NCBI GenBank assembly: GCA_033557465.1
Contig: CM066035.1
Coordinates: 921,020,235 to 921,084,234, forward strand
Direction: 5' to 3'
Origin: Ichthyophis bannanicus
Lineage: Eukaryota; Chordata; Amphibia; Gymnophiona; Ichthyophiidae
DNA: 64,000 nt
The number at the start of each line of letters is the position of its first letter. Position 1 is the stretch's first letter. Of this stretch, positions 39,499 through 51,097 are shown piece by piece. The notes beneath the pieces were generated by a model. It was not told the origin of the DNA. It saw nothing but the letters and a program-made list of their open reading frames with translations, and did no database searches. Made by a program: the position numbers and the translations under genes.

Positions 39499-40743
39499 CT
39501 ATTTCTAGTCCCAGTAACCCTCCCCAGTATCAGCCCCCTTTCCAGTCCTCCCCTCCCAGTACTTTCCAGTGTCAACCGCCTTGCAGTCCCATGACTGCCA
39601 CTGGTGTCCATTCCCTTCCAGTCCCCCTCCTTCCCCACTGTCCAGCCCCTGCTAGTCCAAATACCATCCCAGGTATCAGCTCACGTCCACTCTCAGTGAC
39701 ACCCCCCTGATCAGCCCATTTCCAGTTAGCCCCCATCAGCCCACTTCCAGTCCTAGCCCCACTTAATTATCCCATTTACAGTCCTAGCCCCCCCCCCCCC
39801 GATCAGCCTATTTCCAGTTGTAGCCCATTTCCAGTCCTAACCCTACCTGATTAGCCCATTACCAGTCCTAGCCTCCCTTAAGCATCCATTTCCAGTTCTA
39901 GCCCCCCCCCCACCAGCCCATTTCCAGTGCTAGCCCTTCCATCAGTCCACTACCAGTCCTAACCCCCCCCCCTTCATCAGCCCATTACCAGTCCTAGCCC
40001 CCCCCCCCCCCCCCCCCGATCAGCCTATTTCCAATTGAGGCCCATTTTCAGTCCTAATCCCACCTGATCAGCCCATTACCAGTTCTAGCCCCCCTAATCA
40101 GCCCATTTCCAGTCCTAACTCCCCCAATCAGCCCATTTCCAGTCCTAGCCTCCCTTAAGCATCCATTTGCAGTTCTAGCACCCCCATCAGCCCATTTCCA
40201 GTGCTATCCTTTTCATCATCCCACTACCAGTCCTAACCCCCCTCGATCAGCCCATTACCAATTCTATACCCCCCTGATCAGCCCATTACCAATCCTAGCC
40301 CCCCTAATCAGCCCATTTCCAGTCCTAACTCCCCCGATCAGCCCATTTCCAGTCCTAGCCTCCATTAAGCGCCCATTTCCAGTTCTAGCCCCCCCATCAG
40401 CCCATTTCCAGTGCTAGCCCTTCCATCAGCCCACTACCAGTCCTAACCTCCCCTGATCAGCCCATTACCAGTCCTAGACTGCCCCGATCAGCCCATTACC
40501 AGCCATAGCCCATTTCCAGTCCTAATCCCCCTCGATCAGCCCATTACCAGTCTTAACCCCCATCAGCCCATTTCCAGTCCTCGCTCCCCCCATCAGCCCA
40601 TTTCCAGTCCTAGCTCCCCCCTCCATCAGTTCATTACAAGTCCTAACCACCTCAGACTATTTCCAGTGCTAACCCCAGCCCAGCCCAGCCCCAGACCTCC
40701 TCAGCTGATTACCAGTCCAAGCCCCCCCCCCCCCCCCCCCCCC
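39499..40743. repeat. C-rich minisatellite, unit about 31-36 bp
   Basis: More than 30 imperfect units of the type CCCATTTCCAGTCCTAGCCC, a C run of variable length, then GATCAG. Substitution TTTCC to TTACC recurs. Higher-order repetition is visible: 39810-39930, 40020-40180 and 40250-40400 share the same unit order. It ends in a long C run (40721-40743). Confidence 0.92.
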
Positions 40744-40879
40744 AGGATTAGAGCTCTCCATCGCTTTACAGACACTCTCTGGTTCACCTTTGCAGAAACA
40801 CAAGAAGGGAGAGCATTTCCCTTTATTCCCGCGGCTCTGTTAAAGTTGAGCCTGTCGACGCTGAGGGTAAATGAGGCAT

Positions 40880-41850
40880 TTCCTGTTTCCCGCCCTGGCC
40901 TCTCATAGGCAGAGTCGTTCAGAGGATCAAAGCCTATTGGGGGATGGTGGTTCTTATCACCCTGGACTGACCATGACGCCTATGGTATGCGGACCTTGTG
41001 AGGAGTCTGGTAGATCGTCTATGGCATCTCCCTTCGCGAGCGGATCCCTTGTCACAGGGGCCAGTTCTCATGCCTCAGTTGGATCAATTCTCATTTAAGG
41101 ACTGGCTCTTAAAAGCGTGCGGCTGAAAAAGAAAGGCTATTCGGGCTCAGTGATTTGTACATTGCTGAAGGCAAGGAGGAAGTCTACCTCTTTAGCCTAT
41201 ATTCGGGTCTGGCGTTTCTTTTGAAGTGTGGTGTGCGGACAGGCAGTTTCAATATATCAAACAACAAAATTGCTCAAACCCAAAGAATACTACGATTAAT
41301 TAAGGAAAAGGGTCTCAGAATGAATGAGGAAGAGTCTAATCAGGCTTTTTCAGCCATCTGCGGCCTCCATGCCCGACATCTTAGCGTTCTTGCAGGCCGG
41401 GTTCAATAAGGGCCTGGCCACGAGTTCCTTGAGAGTACAACTGGCAGCGATTGCCTGCTATTGTGGAAAGGTCCAGGGGATAGCATTGAGCATGCACCCG
41501 GATGTAGCATGCTTTTTGAGAGTGGTACTCCACCTATGTCCCTCATGGGACCTCAATTTGGTGTTGACAGCTCTGTGTGGGGAGTCCTTTGAGCCCTTGG
41601 CTCGGGCTTCTATGAAGGATTTGACCCTTAAGACAGTATTTCTAGTGGCAATATGCTCGGCGCGCAGGATTTCGGAGCTTCAAGCCTTGTCTTGCCGGGA
41701 GCCATTTCTCTCCTTTTTAAGGGAGAAGGTGGTGTTGCACCCAGTACCTTCTTTCTTGCCTAAGGTGGTTTTGGCTTTTCATGTGAATCAGTCGGTATCG
41801 CTTCCGGTCCTGGCGAACGCAGCGGATGTTGGCACCCTTGCACTTCAACC
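40880..41850 (+). pseudogene. DIRS-D fragment: RNase H end and tyrosine recombinase N-terminal half
   Basis: Degenerate post-RNase H sequence is at 40885-41100, then LLKARRKSTSLAYIRVWRFF (about 41155-41215). An insertion of about 90 bp follows, then PDILAFLQAGFNKGLATSSL, RVQLAAIACYCGKVQG, SWDLNLVLTALCGESFEPLA, LKTVFLVAICSARRISELQAL (split here as LKTVFLVAICSA and RRISELQAL), and PSFLPKVVLAFHVNQSVSLP. Box I Arg is intact. The sequence is clearly different from A, B and C and so a third lineage. Truncated before HxxR. Confidence 0.82.
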
Positions 41851-42189
41851 CTTTAATATCCAATATATCCTAAAAAAAAGTGGCCAGTGAAATGGCTCTG
41901 GACTATATATGCACATACCTGACACATAAAAGAATCAAATAAAACAAGACCGATTAAAAAAGGAAATAGTAGGAAACAGTATAAAAACTAGGACATTGCC
42001 AGGACATGGTTATTGGCACCCTTATAAACTATTCAAATCAGTTTGAACAGAAGAACCACATTTTCACTGTAGTAAAATTAGACACACTTGTGAACAATTG
42101 TCAGTATTCATATGACTTGAATCAACCAATGAATGATGACTCTAATGTTCAAAATGGCCACACTCGCTCCCTGTTCTATTTTCACAATA

Positions 42190-43640
42190 GTGAAGACAAG
42201 AGAGCTGTCTGAGATCATCTGAAAAGCTGTGTCTACAGTTCACAATATTATTAAGGAGTTTTCTGCTCATGGAACTCTCAAGAAACTCCCAGGATGTGGT
42301 GGGAACAGGAAAATTAATCCAAGAAGTCTTTGAAGCTTAGTGCAAACTGTTGAATAAACACCATGTACAGCATCCAAAGAGCTTAAGGCTGACCTGGAGC
42401 AATCTGGTGGTTTCAACCCGCACCATACGCTGCACATTAAAGAAAGAAGGACTTCATGGGCAATGGTTAAGGAGGACCCCACTGCTCAAAGACAGACATA
42501 AAAAGGCATGCCTGATCTTTGCCCAAACTCATCTTGAGAAACCACAGTCCTTCTGGGAAAATGTTCTATGGACTGAGGAAACCAAACTTGAGTGCTTTGG
42601 TAAAGCAGACCAGTGTTACATTTATAGGCAAAGAAATGAAACTTATAAGGAAAAAAAACACCCTTACTATAATTGAATATGGTGGAGGTTCTATAATGTT
42701 GTGGGGCTGTTTTGCTGCCTCAGGAACTGGAGACCTGGAATGATTTAAAGGTATCATGAAGCCAGAGGACTACCAAGGTATTTTAGAGCGAAATGTGCTA
42801 CCTAGTGTCAGAAAAATAGGTCTGGGTCTAAGGTCTAGCAGGACAATGACCCAAAACATACATCCTAAAGTACAAAAGAATGGTTAGAAAGGAAAAATAT
42901 GGACTGTTTTAAACTGGCCAGCAATGAGTCCTGATCTCAATCCATAGAAACATGATGGCAGAAAAAGACCATATGACCTATCTGCCCTTCCATATCAACT
43001 ACTATAGTCCCTTTTTTTCTTTTAGCAATCGTCTGTGTTTATCCCAGGCTTTCTTGAATTCAGATACTGTCCTAGTCTCTACTAAATCCACTGGGCAACT
43101 ATTCCACACATCTACCACTCTTTCCGTAAAAATATTTCCACATATTACTCCTGAATCTATCCCCTTTCACCCTCATCTATGCCCCCTCATTGCAGAGCTT
43201 ACTTTCAAATGAAGGAGGCTCTCCTGTGTATTTATGCCATGGAGGTATTTATACATCTCTATCATATCTCCTCTATCTTGCCTTCCCTCTAACGTATACA
43301 TATTAAGATCCTTTAGTCTGTCCTCATATGCTTTATAACGAAGACCACTAACCATTTTAGTAGCCACCCTCTGCACCAACATCCTGTTATATATCCTTTA
43401 GAAGGTGTGGATTCCAAGAAAAGGAACCCCGCTCAAGAATCCAATCAAGAACCTTTGGAAAGAGATGAAATCTGCCATTGGTAAAAGGAATTCTGGAAAC
43501 ATTCATGAGCTGGAACAAATCACAGTTGAAGAGTGGGAGAAACTACCAGTAGACAGATGTATGAAACTTATAGATAGCTACAAGAAACGTTTGGAGGCTG
43601 CCATCACTGCCAAGAGTTGTGCAACCAAAATATTAGTGAA
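42190..43640 (+). pseudogene. Tc1-type transposase, broken
   Basis: Pieces: HGTLKKLPGCGGNRKINPRS (HTH region), SKELKAD-like and NLVVSTRTIRCTLKKEGLHG (about 42400), then VLWTEETKLECFGK, where the usual first catalytic Asp is Glu. GGGSIMLWGCFAASGTGDLE (about 42680) and, after the CR1 fragment, NPIKNLWKEMKSAIGKRNSG and KLPVDRCMKLIDSYKKRLEA (to about 43620) follow. Several stops. Inactive. Confidence 0.85.
42945..43395 (-). mobile_element. CR1 3' fragment inserted in Tc1
   Basis: Tail ATAGAAACATGATGGCAG at the left, 3' UTR as at 11647, and the end of the RT on the minus strand (RVATKMVSGLRYKAYEDRLK, MYTLEGRQDRGDMIEMYKY). 5'-truncated at about 43395. No clear target duplication was found. Confidence 0.87.
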
Positions 43641-43860
43641 GGGTGCCATTAATCCTGTCCAGGTCATATTTTGTTTGTTTTTTTCTCAGAAATTACTACG
43701 TCTAAGTTGCACAGACATTTTTTTGTTGTTGTATACCTTTGAACATACTATTAAAATATTACAACGACATAGAGTTGGAATATTTCCAATTATTTCTCAA
43801 GATTTCGTACAGAACATACCTAAAATGCAAGAACGCCAGAAATGTTGACCACAACTGTAT

Positions 43861-44406
43861 TATGTTAAAAGCAGTATAACAAGTCCTAAATAAACCACAA
43901 ATGGCATGCCAGTGGAAGCAAAGAACAATTGATACTGAATGAAGCCATCAGACCAGCTCTTAGAAAAATCAGAACCTCAGTAAAGAATGAATTGGGGGTG
44001 TGCACTTAAATATTTTTATTTTATTTTATTTTCCATTTAATTTGCTGAATTTCTCTTTTTTCTTTTTTTTTAATGTATTTTCTGGGTAAATGTCACTAAC
44101 AGTGAGCTCTATTGAGTATCAATAGTGCTCACTGTTAATGACATTAGCAATAGTATCAATAGTGCACACTATTTGCCCCTGGCACACACTACTGCTCAGT
44201 AGTACATGGTATTAAGTGACAGGATGCACTATTAATAACAGATGAGGAGTAATGAAATTTTGGGGATTTTTTTCTTCTGCTTTATTTGGAATGACATGAA
44301 ACGATATAGAAAATATAGTTGACATTTCCTATGTTGCTTCAAATAACTGCACATGCCTACAATGGATTGACTATTAAAAAGAACATTAATGAGATCATGT
44401 GATGTA
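43861..44406. other. Non-coding; palindrome at 44096-44141
   Basis: AT-rich, no coding signal. TAACAGTGAGC and GCTCACTGTTA form an imperfect palindrome of about 45 bp around GAGTATC (44096-44141). The last 30 bp may belong to the 5' UTR of L1-B, which resumes after the retrovirus. Confidence 0.4.
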
Positions 44407-44410
44407 GTGA

Positions 44411-44851
44411 TGAGGCAGCCATGAGGCTCTTATCAGCCTGACCCTTCCCCCAAGCCATGAGGTAATCAGCCTGCTAAGAGAAGGCATTGAGATTTCAGTA
44501 GACACCCTTCCCCCACTCCAGGTCTGAGCACAGTATCCCCTAGCCCAGAAACCAACAGACCAGAGCACACCGGTTTGGACAGGTCACCCAGGTACCTTCC
44601 CCAGGGACTGCTGATTGGTGGACAGGAAATACCTGTGTCAAATGGGATTATAGAATGAGTTTGAAATTATACTGTATTTAAGGCATTGAAGGACGTCCCT
44701 CGGGGCTCAGACTTTTTTGTTGGAGGGAACCGGCTCTCTGTCTGATCCTGTGTGCACATTAAAGATCCTGTTTGCATTCCAGCCTGTCTGTGAGTTTTCC
44801 TTCTGTGGGTGAGTGATTGAATAAGAGCTTTTCACAGCGTTTGCTATAACA
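44411..44851 (+). repeat. ERV 5' LTR
   Basis: Starts TGAGGCAGCC and ends TATAACA. It contains an inverted CCAAT (GATTGGTGG, about 44614), a TATA-like TATTTAAG (about 44675) and poly(A) signal ATTAAA (44758-44763), in the order expected for U3-R-U5. Confidence 0.95.
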
Positions 44852-44854
44852 TTT

Positions 44855-44872
44855 TGGTGCATTGGCCGGGAA
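44855..44872 (+). other. ERV primer binding site, tRNA-Gly type
   Basis: TGGTGCATTGGCCGGGAA lies 3 bases after the LTR. It is complementary to the 3' 18 nt, including CCA, of a vertebrate tRNA-Gly(GCC) as I know that sequence (ending CCGGCCAATGCACCA). Reverse transcription would start here. Confidence 0.85.
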
Positions 44873-47800
44873 ACATTTAAAAGAAAAGCCTCTCTCTCAT
44901 CACACCCACAGTGGGAAGACTACTGCTTTTTGCAGGATCAGGGCCTCCACCGGTCAGGGACCGACCCCTCCAGGTGATTAACGATCCTTGGCGCCACGGG
45001 GCCCCTTTGTGCTCCGAAGGACTCTTTGACTTGTGTGGTCAGTTGGTCCCTGCGGCTGAATCCCCGATTGAAAACCGGCTGGATAGACTGGCATCCAAAC
45101 TACCTGTCTGATCAGAGTTCTGGTGAGTACTGCTACTTTCTGTACTCTATCTGTGAGTCCTGGTAATTTCTGGGAACCTGTAGCGGCCCGATCAACCGCA
45201 ACGAGTAGTCCTAATAGGGGCCTTAGTGGCCCTGAAACCATTGCTCGTCCTGTCTGTATAAGAAAAAAGGGGGGGCGCTTGCTTGCGAGCGCCAGTAAAT
45301 GACTGCAGTATAAATTTCTGAATAAGAAAAAAGGGGGGGGGCGCTTGCTTGCGAGCGCCAGTAAATGACTGCAGTATAAATTTAACTTTGCCACCTCGGG
45401 CCCCTTAAAGGTATTTAAAGTGCAGCGCTGCCAAAGCTATTTAAAAAAATTGCCTAAAATATTAGTACTTAACCCCCTTAAGTGTGCCTTTCAAGAATAA
45501 TTGCGCTGATCGCAATTCTCCGATGATCGGGGTGATTTATTTAGAGCCTTTGCCCCATGTGCTCCTATAATGGGGGCTTTTTTTGTGTTGCCATGTGCTT
45601 TTAGTGCTGGGGGCTTTTTTGTGCTAGTGATCCTGGAGCTCCATCTAGTGGACATTAGAAAAATAGCTAGCTACTATTATCCTCATGGAAAAAGTTAAAT
45701 CCTATGCTAGTGTGTGTAATGTGTAATGTGTATTTGTAACGTATTCGCTGCTGAGACGTCTCTGTTTTCTGTTTCCCCTTTTTTCTTTTTCCCTTTGTGG
45801 TCCTGTGTGTTTTGTGCAACCAAACTCTGCCTGTTGCCTGGATTATATTGTATATTGTATTCCCAGAAGTGGGATTGGAAAATTTACACTGAACATTGCA
45901 TTCCTAGAATTGGGATTACAAGATTTGCACTGTAAATTGTGATTTTGCAAATTGTGATTAGAGCATGGGGTCCGGAGGCTGAATTGTGGTGGGGGAGTAT
46001 CCGGACCAGCTTCCCTGTATAGATTCATGGCTGGCCCATGTGGTAAATGTGCTGTTATGTAAAAACCTTTAGTGTCTCTGTGTTTAGTTGTGACATTAGG
46101 GAAAGAAAGTTTTTGTCCAGACATTAGGTCTTTATATTTCAGGATTGATTTTGATACTCTATCAGTAAAAGGTGAAGTTATTGACGAGTCGTCCCTGTGT
46201 CCCCAAACAGTGAAAAACACCAGGTCTACTGATTGCAGGGAAGGGGACAGTTTGGAAAGGGGGGTGGGGTTTGCTGTGTGTGGACTGTAGTACTGGTATA
46301 GCAGTGAAGGAAGACAATTGCTTTGTTTGATGCATATCCAGTTTCATTGCTATGTTTCATGCATGATCAGTGGTCAGGGAACCAGGTGTTTTGGTCACAC
46401 CTCTCAGCAGTGAGTGGGGGGTGATTGAAACTGCTGAGATGGGCTACTTGAAACAGACAGTTTGCATAACTACAGAAAGATACTGGGAATGAAACTGGGA
46501 GTGAAACTGTTTGCATGGCTGCAGAAAGATCAGGGAGGAGTTCTTCTTCTAGCAGATAAATGGAGGCCCATTAGAGAGGACAAAAGAAAAATCATCTAGG
46601 AGTCTTTCTCCTAGCAAACAAATGGCACTGTACTCCTGAAACCCATTAAAGAGGACAAAGAACCCCAATTCACCTAGCCACACCTAGCCTCCAAACAATC
46701 CTCTTGTCATCAATTTAGATTGTAGAGTTTTTAAGCTTCTGGAACCATGGGAGGTGCCTCCTTTGAGCATCCTCAAATGTCTGAGCAGCATCTTGACTGT
46801 GTAAGGCTGAAGAAGGATTGTCAAATTACTGTTAGCAATATCTGTAGGGCAAAGCTGATGTGTGAAAATTAGCTGCAACACATTTGTTAGAACTTAAAAA
46901 AAGGGGAGAGAAAATCCTTATAAGATTATGAAGAAATAAAGACTTTTTTACTTTTTTAAGGTCCCTGTTTTTCCCAAGATGTTGTTAAAGCAAGTTACTT
47001 TTCAGAACTACCCAGGGGGGAGGGTTTAGTGAAGTTTATCAAGAAAATCTACTTATTCCAATCAGATAGGCTGCTAGCTGCTATACTTAAAAGACTAATA
47101 GTCTTGTGTTTAAATGTTTTAATCTACAGTAAATATTGTTTTTCTTTCATTGCTGGCTGTTCATTGCCAAGTGCCCCTGAATGCTAGATCAAACAAGCAA
47201 GGCATGAAACTAAGGAAACTGTTTTTGTTTTACTTTGACCTTCAAGGTAGAGGTTGGGAGCTCTGACAGGACAGTGTGGCATTCTGAGCCAGTGGTTACC
47301 AGATTGCAACTTGAGAGTGATTTAAATCCTGAGTGAATGAGGGGGTGGTCCATCTTAATTTTATCTCTGGTACATATATTCGGTTTTGACTGCACATACA
47401 AAATTAAACAAATAATACTTCTGCATGATATGCCATCATTGACATTTTATTCTGCAGACAGTAAATGCTGTTTTGATTGTTGCATTCTTTCCTGCTAGGT
47501 ACATTAAACTGCCTTGATCAACTGTATTCACTTTCTGATACTACAATGATACCTTAAAATGATTTTAGTATTCCATATTGCTGTATTACTTTAGTTTATA
47601 CATTTGCACTTTGTTACCAAATATACTGGTAGCAGTACATTAACTCATGATTTCTGATGAGAACATCTGGACTAGTTCTAGTATGCACTGTAGCTTGTTC
47701 TGATGTTCAGGTATGTTTTGGTTCAGGGTGAATACACTGATCATTGGCAATTTCAAAATAGAAAGATAAAATGCAGAATTAGCACTGCTGAAAGGCATAT

Positions 47801-50719
47801 ACTGTGCAGTACACCGTTCACACTAATTCACACTTGAAGTTAATAATGCACTGATAATGCTGCCCCACTCCTCGTGTGCACTGCCCTTTAGTAACTGATT
47901 CACACGGATCCATACAGTGCACACTGCACAAATAATGCTGGTGGGTATAATAATCTCCATCATCCCTTGGCTTAGGTATGAAGTTAATTTTTGTCATAGT
48001 ATGTACACAACTAACCCATTTAGGAACATTGCATGCTGAGTCACCCCTGGAGTGTGCACAATTTTGGTAACATTGAACAGTTGTTGATTTACTAACTGAG
48101 TTCAACCTAGGGATAAAAAAACAAACAAACTGCTTTTCAGCTCGCAATGCAATGATGTAGGGGATCCCAATATGTCTGATGTCACATTCTTCCAGAGCAT
48201 GAGAAATTCAGTATTTCAGCCGCATTGTCAGTCATATATTTAAGGTTTAGTCCAATACTTCCTGAGGCTGCCCTGGTGAACCCACAGGATATCCACAATT
48301 AATATGAATTTGTATATAATGGGTCAGCAATGTATGCTGACATATCATGCATTTTCATTCTGGATGACTTGAAAACTTGACTGGCTTGGGGTCACTGGGA
48401 CAGCTTCATAAAGCCTGCCTGAACTATCATGGGAATCAGCAAATATTTATGTATCAATTCCCAAAAACACTAGGTACTTATGATTAGAGAACATCCATGA
48501 TTTTTGAAGCTTTTATATTTTTAAAGCCAAAGATTGATTTGTTGATTAATTGATTGATTTGTTGATTAACTTTATTTAAAAGCTTCATGTCCATTAGCAT
48601 ACTGGAAGTGAACAATTTATAAAAAAATTGGTATAATTCAAAAAAGGACTTAGGTACATAGTTGGTGGAATGATGCAAGTGATAAAAAGTATGGTGAGGG
48701 ATGAAGTGGGATATTAAGAGGAAGGATTCTGATGGAAATTAAATTGATGAAGGTAATTTAAAGTGATGTATCTGCTTAATGAATATCAACTATGCCGTCT
48801 CCAGAATTTTCAATTTAGAAATTCATCTAAGTCCCGACATACTCAACAATTAGAAACAGACACCTGGAGACAGGCTGGGTGCACCTTGCACCCTGATAAG
48901 CTTTGGAACACCCACACTGGCCATGTGGTACTTCCAGATGCTTTTTGCCTCCTTTTTGCCTCTGTATGTCCTGGCCAGGCATGCATGGGCAAAGGGGGAT
49001 AAATTGATGACAAATTCTCACAAAATTGGTATAATTCTACAAATTCTCACAAACAAATTGGTATAATTCTAAAAAAAACTCGCCAAAATTGCAGAACACG
49101 TGTGTGGAACTTGTCTGATCTGTAAACATGTGAAGGTCAGTCAAGGGCATAATGGAATGTTCACTACCAGCAAGTGAATCTCCAGTGACAAAGAGACAAG
49201 AAGTTAATCAAACTGCCAGAAAAAATTTACACCATACGAGATAGTTACTGATAGACCATTGAAAGTTTAAACAGCAATATTTGTAGGATGTGATCTTGGT
49301 AAATGTGGAGGAAGTTAAGTTTATTTCATTGTGAAATCTAATCCAGCATATTTAGTGTTTTTTCATTCAATATTGGTGCTGCTTTTCTGAATAAGGCCTG
49401 GAGCCATGTCACCAATTGCAATCCAGAGAGTCCATCAGAGAGAAGTGGCCGGGGTCCAGATGGAGCAGACCATCCCGAGAACTCAGAGCTGACCACCGCT
49501 GAAATGTGTGAAGGAGTCCCTATCTGGATCAGTGTGTCACATTGAAAACGGGCCAGGGTGTCTGCCTATGAGAATGAGAGGTTCAAATTTTGAGAGAGAC
49601 AGAACTTGAACTTCAGAGAAAGGTGAAGCACACTGCGAGGACCTGGGGAACTGCTGAGAGGCAGGAAAAAGAACTGTTGGACTGACTGGGGGGGGGGTTG
49701 GGGGCTTCTGTGAATGACTGTATTGTTATCCTTTTAATATTGTTTTCTTAGAAAGTAACTGAAATCTACAAGCCATTTCGGCTTCAGCAACTGCAATACC
49801 CACACCAGCTCAAGTTTTTGCTGTTCTATTCTCAGAACTTTCTTTATCACATTATTAAGCACTGCTGCTTTTGACATACTTTCATGTTATGTGATTTCAA
49901 TATTATTGAGCAGCTGCAAGAAAATGATGTTACAATGTATGTTGTCTCTAGGGAACAGTACCAGAAGCTGCTTTTCTGATGACCCCTATCTGTCTCAATA
50001 TCTGTCTCAAATGGTTGCTTGTCCATTGCCCTTAGTGGGATTACCTTTGCCCCATAAACAAGAAAAGAAAAAGAAAAATTGGGAATGAAGGGAAATTGGC
50101 TGATAGGTATGTCTAGTATGGCTGCATCCTTGCCTGAGGCTGTAATACATTATGATGGCACGGAAAAAGCATGTGGGCTAAGAAAATGAGTACCCAGAGC
50201 CCAGCACAACAAGAGTAAAGCCAGGGGAAACCATACTCTGAACAGAAGTGCACAGAGAATGGACCCAGCTAAGAAACAGGTCAGGCCTGAAAGTGCACAG
50301 AAAATGGACCCAGCACAAGAAAAGACATGCCAGGCCTGAACAGGTTAAACAGGCCTGAGCAAGCTGGGCAAGCCTGGACAAGTTAAACAGGCCAAACAAA
50401 GCTGGTGATACAAAGTACTCATATGCCCTGAAGACTACAGTGCCAGTGTTTAATGAAGCAAAGGGAATGGCAGGGTGCAGCCAGAATGACTCAACACTAG
50501 CAAGAATAAAAGCCATTAATATGCTGATAAGGGTGGATCCCAGGGAAAGAGCCTTTGCCCCAAAGGAAAGAAGCCTCTGCAGAATTTTTGCACACGGCCC
50601 TCCTTTGTCCCAAAGGAAAGAGGCCTCTGCAGGCCCTGCAACCTTTTACAGTCAGAACAGCAACTTTTGCACACGGAACAAAAACGTTTGTGCAGGAGTT
50701 GCTATAGAGGGTATAGGGT
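44873..50719 (+). other. ERV interior without recognisable genes
   Basis: The leader (44873-45125) ends with a donor-like GGTGAGTAC (about 45123). A doubled 64-bp unit with a hairpin follows (45258-45383). Near 45963 ATGGGGTCCGGAGGC resembles a gag start but meets TGA at once. 46300-50100 is AT-rich and without coding signal; it may include captured or inserted sequence. 50160-50440 repeats GCCTGAACAGGTTAAACAGG-like words, and 50530-50640 doubles a unit with CCCAAAGGAAAGAGGCCTCT. Confidence 0.6.
45258..45383 (+). repeat. Direct repeat (2 x about 64 bp) with perfect hairpin in ERV leader
   Basis: Each unit reads AAGAAAAAAGGGGGGG, then GGCGCTTGCTTGCGAGCGCC, then AGTAAATGACTGCAGTATAA. The hairpin stem GGCGCT / AGCGCC closes a loop TGCTTGCG. 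Position, between primer site and the gag region, is where retroviruses keep packaging and dimerisation hairpins. Confidence 0.85.
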
Positions 50720-51097
50720 ATGTGTTGTTTTAAACTCACTGATGCAAGTGTTTCCATTGAACACTCTATCCAAGATCTAAGTGATCTAGTTAATCATATT
50801 ACTGACCCGTCCATGGGTCCTGGGTGGTTTATGAAGTGGTTCAGTTGGCCAGGGGGACTAAAAATCCCAGTGGTAGGGGTTCTTTTTTATTTACTGCTAT
50901 GTGCCATTCTGCCACGTATCCCCATTCTTTGCCGCTTCATTACCACCACCCTTGATACCCTGGTAGAACGCAAGGCGATTACCACTGTCATGGCCCTGAT
51001 CCAATACACCCCTCTGCGGCTTGCCTCCAGTAATACAGCCCTCAACCGCCTAGCGGTTGAGGTCTCACTTAAAAAGGGGGGAATGAGGCAGCCATGA
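50720..51097 (+). pseudogene. ERV envelope, C-terminal transmembrane part only
   Basis: An open frame of 125 codons whose middle resembles the end of a retroviral TM protein. It has a Trp-rich membrane-proximal part (WFMKWFSW), one hydrophobic membrane span (IPVVGVLFYLLLCAILP) and a Cys and basic cytoplasmic tail. It ends 14 bp inside the 3' LTR. There is no surface subunit, fusion peptide or cleavage site, so it is a remnant. The apparent start Met is probably not the native one. Confidence 0.7.
51071..51083 (+). other. ERV polypurine tract
   Basis: AAAAAGGGGGGAA directly precedes the 3' LTR (TGAGGC...). This is the plus-strand primer for reverse transcription. Confidence 0.9.

Larger units (their letters stand above)
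41995..43860 (+). mobile_element. Tc1/mariner transposon, decayed, interrupted by CR1 fragment
   Basis: The left end has TTATTGGCACCCTTATAAAC, typical just inside a Tc1 terminal repeat. The right end has GTTGACCACAACTGTATTAT, like a Tc1 terminal repeat. The first bases of the left repeat are not recognised. Between them lies a broken transposase. A CR1 tail (42945-43395) splits it. Confidence 0.75.

Noticed and set aside
39499..40743. CRISPR-like array
   Set aside because: Units are adjacent without unique spacers and the context is vertebrate; it is a minisatellite.
45963..46060. ERV gag start (ATGGGGTCCGGAGGC)
   Set aside because: Looks like a myristoylated Gag start but meets TGA after five codons, and no Gag domain follows in any frame.
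47818..48147. 109-codon Cys-rich minus-strand frame in the ERV interior
   Set aside because: No family resemblance, no start context, AT-rich surroundings; likely chance.
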